The notes below the pieces were generated by a model that saw nothing but the letters and a program-made list of their open reading frames with translations, was not told the origin of the DNA and did no database searches. From Desulfotignum sp. (lineage in GTDB: Bacteria > Desulfobacterota > Desulfobacteria > Desulfobacterales > Desulfobacteraceae), in the NCBI GenBank assembly GCA_011389555.1, contig JAABUD010000224.1, positions 1-34,351 on the forward strand: a stretch of 34,351 nucleotides of DNA, in the 5' to 3' direction. This document shows, in pieces, positions 7,716 through 17,400 of the stretch. How positions within the stretch are numbered: the stretch's first letter is position 1; the number at the start of each line of letters is the position of its first letter. Made by a program: the position numbers and the translations under genes.

Positions 7716-8969
7716 TCAGATGCGGGTGCGGTGGTCGGGCATGGTGGCCACCAGGTGGATCATGCTGATGGACCGTTCCAGGAACCCGCCTTCGCAGTAG
7801 CACAAATAAAATTCCCACAGCCGCCTGAACCGGCGGTCATATCCCAGGCGGGACAGGGTGGGGGAAGCGGATCTGAACCGCTGGCGCCAGTGGTTCAGGG
7901 TCTTTGCATAGTCAAACCCGAAATCGTTGAGCTTTTTGACCCCCATGCCGGTGTGATCCGTGAGCACCTGAAGCAGGTGATGGGTGGCAGGCAGGCATCC
8001 GCCGGGAAAGATGTGGCGCTGGATGAAATCCACGCTTTTCAGGTAAGACCGGTACAGCTGGTCCTTGATGGTGATGGCCTGGATGAACATGATGCCGTCG
8101 GGTTTGAGCAGGGATTCGCAGGTTTTCATGAAGGCCGGCAGGTACCGGTGGCCCACGGCCTCGATCATCTCGATGCTCACCAGTTTGTCATACCGGCCGG
8201 TGAGTTCCCGGTAGTCGGTTTTCAGCAGGGTGATCCGGTCCTGGAGGCCCTGCGCGTGGATGCGGCGCTGCGCTTCCTCATACTGGGCATCGGAGATGGT
8301 GGTGGTGGTGACGTGGCACCCATACCGGGAGGCGGCATGGATGGCAAATCCGCCCCAGCCGCCGCCGATTTCGATCACCCGGTCCCCGGGACCCAGGCGC
8401 AGCTGGCGGCAGATCACGTCCAGCTTGTGCACGGCCGCCTCTTCCAGGGTGCTGGTGTCATGGGGGAATATGGCCGCGGAATACATCATGGTCGGATCCA
8501 GAAAGGTCTGGTACATGTCGTTGCCCAGATCATAATGGGCCAGGATATTCTGTTTTGCGCCGTGTTTTGAGTTGTGCCGGCGTAAATGACCCAGCCGGAG
8601 CAGAGGCCTGATCAGCCGGGCCAGCCGGTTTTCCATCTGTTCCATGACCGGCTGGTTGGCCACGATGATGCGGATCACGGCCGTGAGATCATTCGTGTCC
8701 CACTGTCCATCCACATAGGATTCTGCCGCACCGATGGAGCCGTCCACCACCACCCGGGTGAAAAATGCCGGATCATGCACCTGGATGACGGCCTCGGGAC
8801 CGTTGCCGGGGCCGAACGCCAGGGTCCGGTCGTTTTCCCGGATGGTGAGGCGGCCGTATGCCAGGTGGTTCATCATGTTCAGCACCATGCGGCGGGCCCA
8901 GGTTCTGGGCCGGGCCGTGAACACGGTGCGGGCAGGGGACAGTTGTCCAGGAGAGGTGACAGACTTCAT
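7716..8969 (-). CDS. CFA-synthase-like SAM-dependent fatty-acid methyltransferase
   Basis: The protein has 417 residues, close to the usual CFA synthase length. It has the N-terminal lipid-binding domain (about 35-110, with GAAESYVDGQW), the family motif AHYDLGNDMY (144-153) and the SAM-binding loop VIEIGGGWGGFA (198-209). The acidic segment SIEMIEAVGH is present. Classical E. coli enzyme has a Cys in YSC and a His in LHTIG that help hold bicarbonate; here the matching segments read YSAAIF (Ala165) and QAITI, so both residues appear changed. The enzyme should add a SAM-derived carbon to a double bond of a phospholipid acyl chain, but whether it closes a cyclopropane ring is open. It overlaps the DUF1365 gene by ATGA and has an AAGGAG site. 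Confidence 0.92.
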   Translation of the reverse strand: MKSVTSPGQLSPARTVFTARPRTWARRMVLNMMNHLAYGRLTIRENDRTLAFGPGNGPEAVIQVHDPAFFTRVVVDGSIGAAESYVDGQWDTNDLTAVIRIIVANQPVMEQMENRLARLIRPLLRLGHLRRHNSKHGAKQNILAHYDLGNDMYQTFLDPTMMYSAAIFPHDTSTLEEAAVHKLDVICRQLRLGPGDRVIEIGGGWGGFAIHAASRYGCHVTTTTISDAQYEEAQRRIHAQGLQDRITLLKTDYRELTGRYDKLVSIEMIEAVGHRYLPAFMKTCESLLKPDGIMFIQAITIKDQLYRSYLKSVDFIQRHIFPGGCLPATHHLLQVLTDHTGMGVKKLNDFGFDYAKTLNHWRQRFRSASPTLSRLGYDRRFRRLWEFYLCYCEGGFLERSISMIHLVATMPDHRTRI

Positions 8970-9712
8970 GGCAACTCCTTTTTGCAGGGGACATAGGGAA
9001 CATAGGGGATTTTTTTCAGAAAGATCCGGGCCGCCTGCCAGTATATCCCCAGGAGGATAAAGGCGGTCATCACCGGTTTACGCAGCAGGGCCGGCCGCAC
9101 CGACTGCCGGGTGAGGGGCTGTTTTTCCAGCATCAGGGTGGCATCGAATATGTGGCCCCGGGGGTCGTCCACCCGGATTGTAATGGTGATCCTGCCTGCC
9201 GGCGGCGGGATGACAGACCACTGGTAATGCTGGTGAACCGGATTGAACGGGGACACATGAAACACCTTGGGGTTGTCCGGGGTCAGAGAGAGGGTCAGAT
9301 CATGGGCGTAATAGTGGCGCTCGTTCCAGGGGGTGTTGGACACCTCGGCCAGAAGGTGGGTGCAGACATGGTCCCGGTCATACCCGAAATACAGGTTTAC
9401 CGGACTGAAATACAGCCCTGAGGTGCTCACATTCATCAGACCGCACACAGGGCCCTTCACAGGTCTGCCTGTGAGTTCTGCCATCTTTTTTCTGACGCTG
9501 ACATGCAAAGGCTCATGGGCCGGCCCCAGGTAATCGGTGCGCCGGAACCGGCTCAGGGCAAACCGCCGCACCGAAAACCAGGGGGACAGGTCCGGGACCC
9601 GGTCCAGTTCATCCAGATTCAGAAACCACAGGAAAAACCGGTAGCTGAACCGGTGGTGCTTCGGGGTGTGGCGGTGGTGGAACACCCGTCCCCTGTAGAG
9701 TGCGGATTTCAC
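8966..9712 (-). CDS. DUF1365 family protein
   Basis: The protein has 248 residues, starting at a GTG at 9712 that overlaps the upstream FAD-enzyme stop (GTGA). Family hallmarks are the opening MKSALYRGRVFHHRHTPKHH, the FSYRFFLWFLNLDEL segment, and the central NVSTSGLYFSPVNLYFGY and HDLTLSLTPDNPKVFHVSPF blocks. A hydrophobic stretch at about 215-235 may attach it to the membrane. Its biochemical role is not established in general. DUF1365 genes are regularly found beside CFA-synthase-like and FAD amine-oxidase-like genes, and in Rhodobacter such a group is linked to methylated and furan fatty acids. It probably acts on the same acyl chain as its neighbours. Confidence 0.9.
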   Translation of the reverse strand: MKSALYRGRVFHHRHTPKHHRFSYRFFLWFLNLDELDRVPDLSPWFSVRRFALSRFRRTDYLGPAHEPLHVSVRKKMAELTGRPVKGPVCGLMNVSTSGLYFSPVNLYFGYDRDHVCTHLLAEVSNTPWNERHYYAHDLTLSLTPDNPKVFHVSPFNPVHQHYQWSVIPPPAGRITITIRVDDPRGHIFDATLMLEKQPLTRQSVRPALLRKPVMTAFILLGIYWQAARIFLKKIPYVPYVPCKKELP

Positions 9713-10944
9713 GGGGTCACCCCCAGGGCCTCACACACCCGCAGGGCGCTTTTCACCCCGTCTTCGTGGAACCCGTTGAACCAGTAGGCCCCGCAGAAAT
9801 GCAGTCCTCCGGGTCCGGAGATCCGGTCCCACAGCTGCTGGGCGTTGATGGTTGACGGGGAAAAAGCCGGGTGGGCATAGGTGAACTGCTGCAGCACGTT
9901 GTGCGCATCAATCTCCTGGTTCAGGGTGACCAGGCAGGTGTCGGGCAGATCCAGCTGCTGCAGGATGTTCATGTGGTAGGTCAACGTGGTCCGGTCGGTG
10001 TGATCCGCAAACACATTATAGTTCCAGCTGGCCCGGGCTCTGGGAGTCCGGGGAAGGATCCGGGTGTCCGTGTGCAGGACCACCTGGTTGTCGATGAACG
10101 GCAGGTTTTCCAGGACCCGGGTTTCCAGATCTGTGGGGGCATCCAGCATTGCCAGGGCCTGGTCGGCATGGCAGGCCAAAACCACATGGTCGAACATTGC
10201 CTCATCTGCATCGGTCATCACCCGGATGCCGGCAGATTCCCGGACGATGTTTCTCACCGGAGAGGACCGATGGATCCGGTCGGCAAACCGGGCCGTGATT
10301 TTCGGGATATAGGACCGGGACCCGCCCGTGATGGTGTACCACTGGGGCCGGTCCACCAGGTTGAGCAGGCCGTGGTTGTCAAAGAACCGGACAAAAAAGG
10401 GCAAAGGAAAGTCCCGGATGTCATCCAGACCCATGGACCAGATGGCCGCCACCATGGGAAACAGGTAGTTGTCCTGAAACAGGGACCCGAACCGGTGGGC
10501 ATCCAGATACTCCCCAAGGGTCTGCCAGGCCGGGCCTGCCGCTGCTTTTTTCATTTGCCGGTTGAACCGGACAATATCTGTGAGCATGCGCAGAAAAGAG
10601 GGAGACACCAGGTTTTTGCGCTGGGCAAACAGGGTGTCCAGGGTATGGCCGTTGTATTCCAGGCCGATGGCATCGTTGCGCACGGAAAAACTCATCTCGG
10701 TTTTCTGGAACGGCACCCCCAGTTCATCCAGCAGGTGCATAAAATGGGGATAAGTCCGGTCGTTGAACACGATGAACCCGGTGTCCACGGCGCAGGGAAC
10801 GCCCCCCACGGTCACGTCCACGGTGTGGGTGTGGCCCCCGATATACTCATTGGCTTCGAACAGGTGGACCCGGTATTGAGAGGACAGGTAATGGGCCGCT
10901 GTCAATCCGGCAATGCCCGATCCGATGACGGCAATTCGTTTCAT
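9709..10944 (-). CDS. FAD-dependent amine-oxidase-like oxidoreductase
   Basis: The protein has 411 residues from the ATG at 10944, which overlaps the upstream SDR stop as ATGA; a longer reading to 10977 is unlikely. The FAD dinucleotide-binding motif VIGSGIAGLTAAHYL is at 6-20, followed by the acidic FEANEYIGGHTHTV segment. A C-terminal FAD-binding block, GPGGLHFCGAYWFNGFHEDGVKSA (split over about 378-401), closes the domain. It belongs to the NAD(P)/FAD-dependent amine oxidase/desaturase superfamily (phytoene desaturase-like fold). In this neighbourhood it is most likely an acyl-chain oxidase, desaturase or reductase acting with the methyltransferase, rather than a true amine oxidase. Confidence 0.9.
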   Translation of the reverse strand: MKRIAVIGSGIAGLTAAHYLSSQYRVHLFEANEYIGGHTHTVDVTVGGVPCAVDTGFIVFNDRTYPHFMHLLDELGVPFQKTEMSFSVRNDAIGLEYNGHTLDTLFAQRKNLVSPSFLRMLTDIVRFNRQMKKAAAGPAWQTLGEYLDAHRFGSLFQDNYLFPMVAAIWSMGLDDIRDFPLPFFVRFFDNHGLLNLVDRPQWYTITGGSRSYIPKITARFADRIHRSSPVRNIVRESAGIRVMTDADEAMFDHVVLACHADQALAMLDAPTDLETRVLENLPFIDNQVVLHTDTRILPRTPRARASWNYNVFADHTDRTTLTYHMNILQQLDLPDTCLVTLNQEIDAHNVLQQFTYAHPAFSPSTINAQQLWDRISGPGGLHFCGAYWFNGFHEDGVKSALRVCEALGVTP

Positions 10945-11660
10945 GATGTTACCATCCGTCTGGCCAGTGCGGCCCATAAAGACCGGGGCAGCCGGGCCGC
11001 AGCTTTCATCCCCCAGGTCAGTTTTTTCGGGAAATGGATCTCGGCCTGTTTTTTCTCAATGCCGTTGCGGATGGCCTGGCTGGCTGCCTGGACATCCATG
11101 AGAAACGGCATGTCAAAGTCATTTCGGTCGGTCAGCGGGGTTTTGACGAATCCCGGACACACCAGGCTCACCCGGATCTTTTCCGGTGCCAGGGTGATGG
11201 CCAAAGTATCCATGAGATAGGCCACGGCAGCCTTGGATGCGCCATAGGCCTCGGCCCGGGGCAGGGGCAGGTACGCAGCCGAGGACCCGACGCCCACCAG
11301 GTGGGGAGAATCACTGCGGCGCAGGGCCGGCAGGAGGGCCTCGATGCTGTGGGCCATGGTCTCGACGTTCAGGCGCATGATCCGGGAGACCCGGGCGCTG
11401 TCAAAATCCGGCATATCGATGTATTCGCAGGACCCGGCGCACAGGATGGCCAGGTCCACCCGGTCCAGGCCGGTCAGGTCCCGCAGGGTGGCCTCCCGGT
11501 CCAGCAGGTCCAGTTCAAGGGTGTGCAGTCCCTGGTTTGCCAGGGCTTTCAGGGCGGGGGCGGACCGACCGACTGCAATAACCGAATGCCCGGATGCATG
11601 GTAGTCCAAAGCCAGCTGCCGGCCGATGCCCGAGGTGGCCCCGGTAATGAGAATTTTCAT
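10941..11660 (-). CDS. Short-chain dehydrogenase/reductase of the lipid operon
   Basis: The protein has 239 residues. The cofactor loop TGATSGIG is at 6-13, CAGS at 74-77 is the NNAG-equivalent, Ser126/127 and the YxxxK pair Tyr139/Lys143 form the active site. The C-terminal basic and aromatic tail (from about 205, FPKKLTWGMKAAARLPRSLW) is typical of SDRs found next to CFA-synthase and DUF1365 genes and may contact the membrane. It overlaps both neighbours by ATGA, so the five core genes are translationally linked. The substrate is probably a lipid-derived alcohol or ketone, but this is an inference from context only. Confidence 0.9.
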   Translation of the reverse strand: MKILITGATSGIGRQLALDYHASGHSVIAVGRSAPALKALANQGLHTLELDLLDREATLRDLTGLDRVDLAILCAGSCEYIDMPDFDSARVSRIMRLNVETMAHSIEALLPALRRSDSPHLVGVGSSAAYLPLPRAEAYGASKAAVAYLMDTLAITLAPEKIRVSLVCPGFVKTPLTDRNDFDMPFLMDVQAASQAIRNGIEKKQAEIHFPKKLTWGMKAAARLPRSLWAALARRMVTS

Positions 11661-12082
11661 GATCCCAGCCTTTTTTTCACGGTTCTGATCAGGCCCCCCA
11701 TCAGCGGAAGGTGTTCATATATCATGGCCCCCAGGTCAAAATAATCCCGGTGGCGGATCACCCGGCCGTCCGGGGCAAAGGTCAGGTGACTGCACCCGTC
11801 CACGGTGACGGGCTGCCCTTTTGCCAGCCGGGGGTGGGATATTTCCATGGTCCAGGTGACAAATGCCTGGTTTCCGGACTGCATCCGGGCATCAAAGGCA
11901 AACCGGATGGACCGGACATTGTCATACAGAGAGGTAAAATATCGCTTCAGAGCAGGCAGGCCCTCCAGGGTGTGGGCCGGATCGATGAAACAGATCTCGG
12001 AATGGTAGAGGGTGTCCAGCAGATTCAGGCTGGTTTTGTCCAGCTGGTTGAAGGTGTCCAGAAATGTGTCCAGGTGCTCCAT
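11657..12082 (-). CDS. NTF2/SnoaL-like protein
   Basis: The protein has 141 residues with the helix-then-sheet pattern of the nuclear-transport-factor-2/SnoaL fold: an N-terminal helical part (LDTFNQLDKTSLNLLDTLY), the segment CFIDPAHTLEGLPALKRYF, and a beta-rich half with FVTWTMEI and HLTFAPDGRVIRHRDYFD. Members are small-ligand-binding proteins or isomerases/hydratases. It opens the five-gene overlapping block (NTF2, SDR, FAD enzyme, DUF1365, CFA-like). Genes of this kind accompany the same cluster in many proteobacteria, so it likely binds or processes an intermediate; no catalytic residues can be assigned. Confidence 0.85.
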   Translation of the reverse strand: MEHLDTFLDTFNQLDKTSLNLLDTLYHSEICFIDPAHTLEGLPALKRYFTSLYDNVRSIRFAFDARMQSGNQAFVTWTMEISHPRLAKGQPVTVDGCSHLTFAPDGRVIRHRDYFDLGAMIYEHLPLMGGLIRTVKKRLGS

Positions 12083-12126
12083 GATCCCGCCTTTTTCATT
12101 GTATCATCAGGTCAGCTTTCAGCCGA

Positions 12127-12840
12127 TCACCCGGGCGACGTTTTCAAAGATGCGGTCTCCAGGGGTCGGGGGTCTGCCTGATACGAAGTGATATAAACCC
12201 GGCCGTCGTTTTCGAAAAACACCACCCCGTCCAGGTACCCGATGTCCCCGGCTTCTTCATGGGTCAGGTCCAGGGCAAATTCCTTGAGGGGAAAGATATT
12301 CCAGTCATGGGATACGCAGACGGCGATCTCATTGTCCGCCAGGTCCTGCACACAGTCCAGCATGAACCTGGTGAGACGGTTGCAGGTTGTTTCGGGGTTT
12401 TCCATGATTGCCTCATCCAGGCGGTTGTCGAACCAGTTGCGGATGTATGTGTGGGTGCCCTGTTCCTTGAGCAGGTTCAGCGCTTTTTCGATATCTTTGA
12501 TGTAAAACGGGGCCAGCAGTTCCCGGGGCAGGTTGTGGGGCAGTACTATGCCATGCTGCCGGGTGAATCCCTTGTCGATGAGATATGCGGTTTCAATGCA
12601 CCGGCCGAACGGGGAGGAGTACAGCCGGGGCAGGGGGGTGGACGGCAGATTCCGGCCCATCTCCAGGGCGTATTCCATGCCTTCCGGGGTCAGTCCCATA
12701 AAGGCTTCGGTGCGGGGGGCGGTGCCGTAAAACCGGGCGGAATGACGGATGATGGCCGCGATTTTCGTGATATTCTGATTCAACAGCTGCTGGATCACGG
12801 TGAGGGTCTGGTCGGATCGGAGGGGATATTCTCGGTTCAT
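12127..12840 (-). CDS. Histidine phosphatase superfamily protein
   Basis: The protein has 237 residues. The phosphohistidine motif appears as RHSAR (Arg32, His33) instead of the usual RHG, with the supporting Arg80 in SSPFGRCIETA, Glu108 in PRELL and the second His178 in CVSHDWN. All four pocket residues of the phosphoglycerate mutase-like fold are therefore present. It probably removes phosphate from a small molecule or protein; the exact substrate is unknown. It starts 82 bp after the PNPOx-like gene and ends 44 bp before the NTF2-like gene, so it is likely in the same transcript. GGAG lies rather far (about 17 bases) from the ATG, which suggests modest translation. Confidence 0.85.
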   Translation of the reverse strand: MNREYPLRSDQTLTVIQQLLNQNITKIAAIIRHSARFYGTAPRTEAFMGLTPEGMEYALEMGRNLPSTPLPRLYSSPFGRCIETAYLIDKGFTRQHGIVLPHNLPRELLAPFYIKDIEKALNLLKEQGTHTYIRNWFDNRLDEAIMENPETTCNRLTRFMLDCVQDLADNEIAVCVSHDWNIFPLKEFALDLTHEEAGDIGYLDGVVFFENDGRVYITSYQADPRPLETASLKTSPG

Positions 12841-12922
12841 GACAGTGGATGAAGTCTCCTGTATATATAAAAAGATGTTGTCATTGCAAGGTAATGGATT
12901 TTAACGTCCCCCCGCCGGCCTG

Positions 12923-13408
12923 TCAACCGGTTTCAGATGTCGGATTTTCTGCATCATCATCATGATCCACCGCAAGTTCAAACACGTTCTGGAACCGGTT
13001 GACCAGGATATACCGCGAGATCTTCACGCACACCAGGGCCGTGGTGGCGGCCGCGGCAAAGGATGCCAGGTGCGGGTGGCGGGCCAGGTAGAGGTCTGTC
13101 AGGGCCTGTTTCTCAGCATCAGGTATGTCGGCCACGGTCCCGGTGGCCGTGACTGCGGCGGCCTGATAGATATCTTCGGCCCGGTTCTCGCTGTTGTCGA
13201 TCAGAAACGCGGCATTGGGACAGGCCGTGAGGTTGTCGTATTTCCGGGTGGTCACCGGGGTGAGAAAGATGATCCGGTCCAGTTTTGGGGTGGCGGCCAC
13301 CGCCACCAGGCTGGCATAGGGATGACCGTCCTTCTGGGTGCACAGCACGGCCAGCTGCCGGGAATCGATCAGGTCTTGAATGGTGTGGAACAGGGTCTGT
13401 TTGTCCAT
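12923..13408 (-). CDS. PNPOx-like FMN-binding split-barrel protein
   Basis: The protein has 161 residues with the pyridoxamine-5'-phosphate-oxidase-like fold: an N-terminal helix, LAVLCTQKDGHPYASLVAVAA, then IIFLTPVTTRKYDNLTACPNAAFLID, and a later beta hairpin with VTATGTVADIP. Members bind FMN, F420 or haem and act as small flavin oxidoreductases. The C-terminal stretch SRYILVNRFQNVFELAV is followed by an acidic tail with several Asp residues. A GGAGG site lies five bases before the ATG. It is the first gene of the minus-strand operon, downstream of a TTGACA promoter shared back-to-back with the arginase gene. Confidence 0.88.
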   Translation of the reverse strand: MDKQTLFHTIQDLIDSRQLAVLCTQKDGHPYASLVAVAATPKLDRIIFLTPVTTRKYDNLTACPNAAFLIDNSENRAEDIYQAAAVTATGTVADIPDAEKQALTDLYLARHPHLASFAAAATTALVCVKISRYILVNRFQNVFELAVDHDDDAENPTSETG

Positions 13409-13504
13409 AACTGCCTCCGGGGAGAATATATTGGGGCACCGGCTGATTCAATGCATGACAACGGGTGCCGGTTCCTGTATTTTCAAAAAGATGTTACAAT
13501 CCGG

Positions 13505-13534
13505 TTGAATTCAATTCTTACGGCATGCTATAGG
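13505..13534 (+). promoter_or_regulatory. Candidate promoter for the arginase-helicase operon
   Basis: TTGAAT (13505-13510) and TATAGG (13529-13534) are separated by 18 bp and lie about 50 bp before the arginase ATG. The fit is only fair. It overlaps the opposing promoter at 13515-13543. Confidence 0.35.
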
Positions 13535-13543
13535 AGCTGTCAA
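13515..13543 (-). promoter_or_regulatory. Promoter for the minus-strand PNPOx-to-lipid operon
   Basis: On the minus strand TTGACA (13543-13538), a 17-bp spacer and TAAGAA (13520-13515) form a good sigma-70 match, with a perfect -35. The leader to the PNPOx-like ATG would be about 100 bases. It overlaps the candidate arginase promoter, so the two operons may compete. Confidence 0.55.
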
Positions 13544-13581
13544 CCGTTACCTGTTTTATCATTTGAATATGAGGAGGAGAA

Positions 13582-14478
13582 ATGTCCAGACAGATCAGTC
13601 TGATCGGCGTGCCCATGGATTTTGGCCAGGATTTGCGCGGGGTGGATATGGGGCCGGCTGCGGTGCGGTACACCGGGCTGATTGCCCGGCTCCGGGAACT
13701 GGGCCACACTGTGCGGGACCGGGGGGATGTGCCCATTCCCATCCGGGATGAGGCCGTGCCCGAGCCCGTGCCGGGAAACACCTATGTGGAGGAGATCACC
13801 CGGATCTGCCAGGCCATTTACACCCTGGGCCGCCAGGTGATCGAAACAGGGGATTTTCCGCTGTTTGTGGGAGGCGACCATTCCATTGCCGTGGGCACGG
13901 TGGCGGCCGCATCCGTTAAAGAGCCACTGGGCCTGATCTGGGTGGATGCCCACGGGGATTTCAACACGCCCGACACCTCACCGTCCGGAAACATCCATGG
14001 TATGCCCCTGGCCATTCTCATGGGAGAGGGACATCCGGACCTGGTGAACGTGGGCCGGAAAGGTCCCAAAGTACTGCCGGAAAACGTGGTCATGATCGGG
14101 CTCCGGGATATCGATCCGGTCGAGAAAAAGCGGCTGAAAGCGTCCGGTGTCACGGTGTTTACCATGCGGGATATCGATGAACAGGGGATTTCCACAGTGG
14201 CCAACCAGGCCGTGATGAAATTCGCACACTTGAAACGGATGCATCTCACCCTGGACATGGATGCCCTGGATCCGGTGGAAGCCCCGGGGGTGGGAACCCC
14301 CGTGTCCGGCGGCATCACCTACCGGGAGGCACACCTGCTCATGGAGATCCTGGCGGATTCCAAAAAGATGGGTTCCATGGACCTGGTGGAGATCAACCCG
14401 ATCCTGGATGTGGCCAACAAGACGGCGGAACTGGCTGTGGAACTGACGTTGTCTGCCCTGGGAAAAAGCATTTTGTGA
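13582..14478 (+). CDS. rocF: Arginase
   Basis: The protein has 298 residues, the usual arginase length. The two-manganese site is complete: His100 in FVGGDHS, Asp122/His124/Asp126 in DAHGDFN, and Asp225/Asp227 in [20 protein letters not shown] (133-144) and Glu270 in LVEINP are the arginase-specific parts, which favours arginase over agmatinase. It hydrolyses L-arginine to L-ornithine and urea in the cytoplasm. A GGAGGAG site lies just before the ATG. Its stop overlaps the GTG start of the helicase gene (GTGA), an unexpected pairing of nitrogen metabolism and DNA repair. No urease or ornithine pathway gene is in the window. Confidence 0.93.
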   Translation: MSRQISLIGVPMDFGQDLRGVDMGPAAVRYTGLIARLRELGHTVRDRGDVPIPIRDEAVPEPVPGNTYVEEITRICQAIYTLGRQVIETGDFPLFVGGDHSIAVGTVAAASVKEPLGLIWVDAHGDFNTPDTSPSGNIHGMPLAILMGEGHPDLVNVGRKGPKVLPENVVMIGLRDIDPVEKKRLKASGVTVFTMRDIDEQGISTVANQAVMKFAHLKRMHLTLDMDALDPVEAPGVGTPVSGGITYREAHLLMEILADSKKMGSMDLVEINPILDVANKTAELAVELTLSALGKSIL

Positions 14479-17400
14479 GCCTGGCCGAGTATATTCAGTC
14501 CCTGAACGCCTATAAAGGATTTGCCGGCGATATTGTGTGCCACCGGACCCTGGATCCGGTGCCGGCCCGGTATGCCGGATCTTTGCCCGGGTTTTCCCAT
14601 GACCTGTCCCTGCTCCTGTCAGAGCTGGGCATCACCCGGCTGTATGCCCACCAGCAGGCTGCCATGGACCGGATCCTGTCCGGTTCCCACACCGTGATTG
14701 CCACGCCCACGGCTTCGGGCAAAAGCCTGGTGTACAATTTGCCTGTGGTGGACCGGTTGTTGTCCGATCCGTCTGCCACGGCCCTGTACCTGTTTCCGTT
14801 AAAAGCCCTGGCCCGGGATCAGCTGGGCACGGTGCAGGACCTGCTGGTGCGGGCCAGAAGCCTTTTGCCGGATGTGCCGGTGTTGAGGGCGGCCGTGTAT
14901 GACGGGGATGTCACTTCCCATCACAAGGCCAAAATCCGGCGGGACCCGCCCCAGGTATTGCTGTCCAATCCGGAGATGCTGCACCTGGCCATGCTGCCCC
15001 ATCATCATCTGTGGGAAGCGTATTTCCGGCGCCTGGCCTTTGTGGTGGTGGATGAGGTGCACACGTACCGGGGAGTGATGGGGTCCCACATGGCCTGGGT
15101 GTTCCGGCGCCTGGTGCGCATCTGCCGGTATTATGGGGCAACGCCGGTGTTTGTGTTCTGCTCGGCCACCATTGCCAACCCGGGCGATCTGTGCCGCCGG
15201 CTCACGGGTCTGGATGTGGGGGTGGTGGACCGGGCCGGGGCTCCGGCCGGGAAAAAAGAGGTGGTGCTCATGCGGGGCATGGACGGGGCGGCCCAAACCG
15301 CCATCGCCCTGATCCATGCGGCCCTGCACCGGAATCTGCGCACCATTGTATATACCCAGTCCAGAAAAATCACGGAACTCATCGCCATCTGGGCATCCCA
15401 GCGGGCCAAAAAAATGAGGGACAAAATCAGTGCCTACCGGGCCGGGTTCCTGCCCGAAGAACGGCGGGAGATTGAAACCCGGCTGGCCACAGGGGATCTG
15501 TTGTGCGTGGTGTCCACCTCGGCCCTGGAGCTGGGCATCGATATCGGGAACCTGGATCTGTGTGTTTTGGTGGGATATCCGGGCACCATCATGTCCACCT
15601 GGCAGCGGGCCGGCCGGGTAGGGCGGGACGGCAGCCAATCCGCTCTGGTGCTCATCGCCCATGAGGATGCCCTGGACCAGTATTTCATGAACCATCCGGA
15701 CGTGTTCTTTGACATGCCTCCGGAAACTGCACTCATCAACCCGGACAATCCCGTGATCTGCAAGGCCCACCTGGTGTGCGCGGCCGCCGATCTGGCCCTG
15801 AAAAAAGGGGAACCCATGCTGATGCCGGATCCGGGCGCATCGGATCCGCCGCCTGTCGACAGGCAGAAAAACAGCCGAAAGAGGGAAACGGGCGGTCCTG
15901 TCCATGCGGCTCTCCAGGAGCTGGAAGCATCCGGCCGGCTGCTGCGCAGTGCGAACAATGACATCTGGTATGCATCGCAAAAAAGTCCCCACCGGGAAGT
16001 GAGCCTGCGGGGCACGGGCCGCACCATTCCCATCTTTCGGGAAAATACCCGCCAGAGTCTGGGAGAGATCGACCGGTACCGGGCGTTTTTCGACACCCAT
16101 GAGGGGGCCGTGTACCTGCACCAGGGCAAATCCTATGTGGTGACCCGGTTCGACCATGAAAAAGGCAGCGTTGAGGTGATCCCCAAAGAGGTGAACTACT
16201 ACACAAGGGCACGGTCTTCCAAAGCCACGCAGATCATTGAGATTCTGGACAGCAAAATTGTGAAAGCCACCCGGGTGGGGTTCGGCCGGCTGCGCATCAC
16301 GGAGCAGGTGACCGGGTATGACCGCAAACTGGTGGCCACGGGCCGGTCCATCGGCATGGTGCCCCTGGATCTGCCGCCGTTGACCTTTGACACCCGGGGG
16401 CTGTGGATCCAGATCCCGGATGAGATCCGGGACCGTCTTGAATCGGACCGCATGCATTTCATGGGCGGGATTCATGCCATGGAGCATGCCGCCATCGGCA
16501 TCATGCCGCTTTTGGTGATGACCGACCGAAACGATCTGGGCGGGATCTCCATTCCATTCCATGACCAGGTGCAGACCGCGGCCGTGTTTGTGTACGATGC
16601 CGTGCCCGGGGGCTTAGGGCTGTGCCGCCGGGCGTTTGAACACGCAGACCGGTTTCTGCACGCCACCCTGGAGACCATCACGTCCTGCCCCTGTACCACC
16701 GGATGTCCGGCCTGTGTGCATTCTCCCAAGTGCGGGTCCGGGAACCGGCCCATTGACAAGCATGCAGCCCGGCAGATTCTGGAATGTATCATTTCCGGGT
16801 CGGCCGGCCCGTCAAAATGTCAGTTGCCGGATTTGCCGGCGGCTGCAGTTGAACGAAAAGAACATCCGGAAACCTTGACTGCCGGGACAGAAGATCTCCC
16901 GGGTGCCGGAATCCACACCCGGGTTCAAGAGATTTCGTTGCAGAAAAACGCATCCCTGCGCTATGGGGTTCTGGACATCGAGACAAGGCGGTCCGCCGCC
17001 GAGGTGGGGGGCTGGAACCGGGCGGAAAACATGGGGGTCAGCTGTGCCGTGCTCTATGATTCGCATTCCGGACAGTTCCATGATTACTCCCAGGATCAGA
17101 TGGCGGATCTGTGCGAGCATCTCTCCTTACTGGACCGGGTGGTGGGGTTCAACCTGATCCGGTTTGACTATAAGGTCCTGGCCGGGTTGAGTGATTTTGA
17201 TTTTTACCGCCTTCCCACCCTGGACATTCTGATGAAGGTCCATGAGGTGTTAGGCTACCGCCTGTCTCTGGATCATCTGGCCCAGAACACCCTGGGGGCA
17301 AAAAAAAGCGCGGACGGGCTCATGGCCCTGCAATGGTGGCAGCAGGGGGAGATGGACAAGATCATCGAATACTGCACCCAGGATGTGCGGGTGACCCGGG

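Noticed and set aside
9871-11220. 449-codon plus-strand open frame
   Set aside because: It is antisense to the well-supported FAD oxidoreductase and SDR genes and has no family-like features; it is a GC-rich shadow frame.
14799-16562. 587-codon minus-strand open frame
   Set aside because: It is antisense to the helicase, whose motifs are all intact, and its composition (rich in Gly, His, Pro, Gln) is typical of a shadow.
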